From contig NZ_JADEWY010000005.1 of the NCBI RefSeq assembly GCF_015207375.1, positions 1 through 64,000 of the forward strand: a stretch of 64,000 nt of DNA, given 5' to 3'. Source of the stretch: Coleofasciculus sp. LEGE 07092. Lineage in GTDB: Bacteria > Cyanobacteriota > Cyanobacteriia > Cyanobacteriales > Coleofasciculaceae. Below are positions 63,240 to 64,000 of this stretch, one piece after another. Both the position numbers and the translations under genes were made by a program. How positions within the stretch are numbered: the first letter of the stretch is position 1; the number at the start of each line of letters is the position of its first letter. Below the pieces are notes generated by a model. That model was not told the DNA's origin. It searched no databases and saw only the letters and a program-made list of their open reading frames with translations.

Positions 63240-64000
63240 CTACACTCTACCTCCCTTTGAGAATTTCTGCTGCTGTCTTTCCTGCTGACGCACCCGCTTC
63301 TCTGGTGTCAGGCTCTCAAAACAATAGGGGCAGGAAATACCCGCCTCGTATTGGGGGGAAGTTTTATCGGTATCAGAAATAGGGTGTCCGCAGCTTTGAC
63401 ACATCTCATGGGTTCCTTCTGCCAAGCCATGCTGAATGGCTACGCGCTCATCGAAAACAAAACACTCCCCCTGCCATAAGCTTTCTTCGGCTGGGACTTC
63501 TTCTAAATACTTGAGAATGCCTCCTTTGAGGTGATACACCTCCTGAAAGCCTTGACTTAGCAGAAAGGAAGATGCTTTTTCGCAGCGAATGCCGCCTGTA
63601 CAAAACATGGCAACTTTTTTGTGCTGGGTTGGATCGAGATGGCGGCGAATGTAATCTGGGAATTGTCGAAATGAGGCGGTTTTTGGATTTTCTGCTCCTT
63701 TAAAGGTGCCGATATCTACTTCGTAGTCGTTGCGGGTGTCAATGACAACAACGTTTGGATCACAGATGAGAGTGTTCCAGTCTTTGGGACTGACATAAGT
63801 GCCAACTTGGTTGTTTGGGTCAACTTCAGGAACACCCAAGGTTACGATTTCTTTCTTGAGTCGTACTTTCAGGCGCTCAAAGGGGGGAGAGTCGGTGTAG
63901 GACTCTTTTGGCTCTAAGTCTGCTAGGCGGGAGTCAGAACGCAAAAAGGATAGGGCTGCATCAATCCCCTGACGCGAACCTGCAATCGTGGCGTTAATGC
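63240..64000 (-). CDS. trhO: Rhodanese-like tRNA uridine(34) hydroxylase TrhO, 5' end cut by window
   Basis: Forms 5-hydroxyuridine at the wobble base of some tRNAs with oxygen. The reading frame is open to the right end of the window ([20 protein letters not shown] before residue DSRLADLEP), so about 90 N-terminal residues lie outside. The rhodanese domain has the active-site loop [15 protein letters not shown]. The C-terminus carries a CxxC...CxxC zinc-type cluster (CQSCGHP, CPYCFE) and ends KFSKGGRV, as in the family. Confidence 0.93.
   Translation of the reverse strand, partial: INATIAGSRQGIDAALSFLRSDSRLADLEPKESYTDSPPFERLKVRLKKEIVTLGVPEVDPNNQVGTYVSPKDWNTLICDPNVVVIDTRNDYEVDIGTFKGAENPKTASFRQFPDYIRRHLDPTQHKKVAMFCTGGIRCEKASSFLLSQGFQEVYHLKGGILKYLEEVPAEESLWQGECFVFDERVAIQHGLAEGTHEMCQSCGHPISDTDKTSPQYEAGISCPYCFESLTPEKRVRQQERQQQKFSKGGRV

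Overview
The window comes from a cyanobacterium. It carries genes found only in oxygenic phototrophs: photosystem II psbX with its neighbour ycf66, photosystem I psaK, and a high-light-inducible protein with a matching HLR1 (RpaB) site. It also has a Ycf19/YggT protein, a cyAbrB regulator and many HIP1 octamers (GCGATCGC). Intergenic spaces are rich in short tandem repeats of the CCCTACTCCC or CTCCCCAT kind. The abundance of signalling proteins, an Uma2 protein, a GH3 protein, pentapeptide proteins and small repeats suggests a larger-genome, filamentous-type cyanobacterium, but the genus cannot be fixed from this sequence.

Layout. 1-3.1 kb: sppA protease and type 2 isopentenyl diphosphate isomerase. 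3.0-5.1 kb: a decayed patch with a 103-bp inverted-repeat element, a scrap of IS701-type transposase and a frameshifted, 5'-truncated WsaF-like glycosyltransferase. 5.1-19.3 kb: metabolic and regulatory genes (pyrR, cobD/cbiB, a GFA protein, Rrf2 and AbrB regulators, a GT39 membrane glycosyltransferase, a Na+/H+ antiporter, a lipase, cobI, a TonB-like protein, rfbB, msrA, nadE). 19.8-23.7 kb: a three-gene set of a DUF928 protein, a secreted protein made of two nearly identical 83-residue units, and a CHASE2 class III cyclase whose substrate residues look guanylyl-type. 23.7-24.6 kb: WD40 remnant, zinc-ribbon ORF and a MITE-like palindrome. 24.6-27.8 kb: gnd followed by an 18-repeat CRISPR array with no cas genes in the window. 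27.8-33.8 kb: Uma2 protein, then a signalling block (Ser/Thr kinase with TPRs, divergent FHA membrane protein, MscS channel fused to a DEP domain, overlapping XRE regulator). 33.9-43.2 kb: aroE, hli, gatB, aldo/keto reductase, two coupled TolB-like lipoproteins, ycf66, psbX, yggT, accC and tRNA-Leu(GAG). 43.5-49 kb: a small unknown protein, an SLH porin-like protein with a secreted companion, ubiX, a Yip1-like membrane protein and a fatty acid hydroxylase-type protein. 49-64 kb: GH3, an HhoA-like protease with PPC domains, a nitrilase homologue lacking the nucleophilic cysteine, psaK, trpF, a WGxxGxxG protein, an epoxide-hydrolase-like protein, a ferritin-like/FTR1 iron pair, two pentapeptide proteins, pgm and trhO (cut by the window end).

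How the genes work together. Several short operons are evident: DUF928-duplicated protein-cyclase; MscS/DEP-XRE; the two TolB-like lipoproteins; ferritin-like-FTR1; rfbB-msrA. Photosynthesis genes are scattered single units, as is usual in cyanobacteria. The most interesting observations are: a CRISPR spacer that reads as a tRNA D-arm, and whose crRNA would be antisense to that tRNA; the Cys-to-Ser nitrilase homologue; the Cya2-like cyclase neighbourhood with its duplicated secreted protein; and three families of small palindromic repeats.
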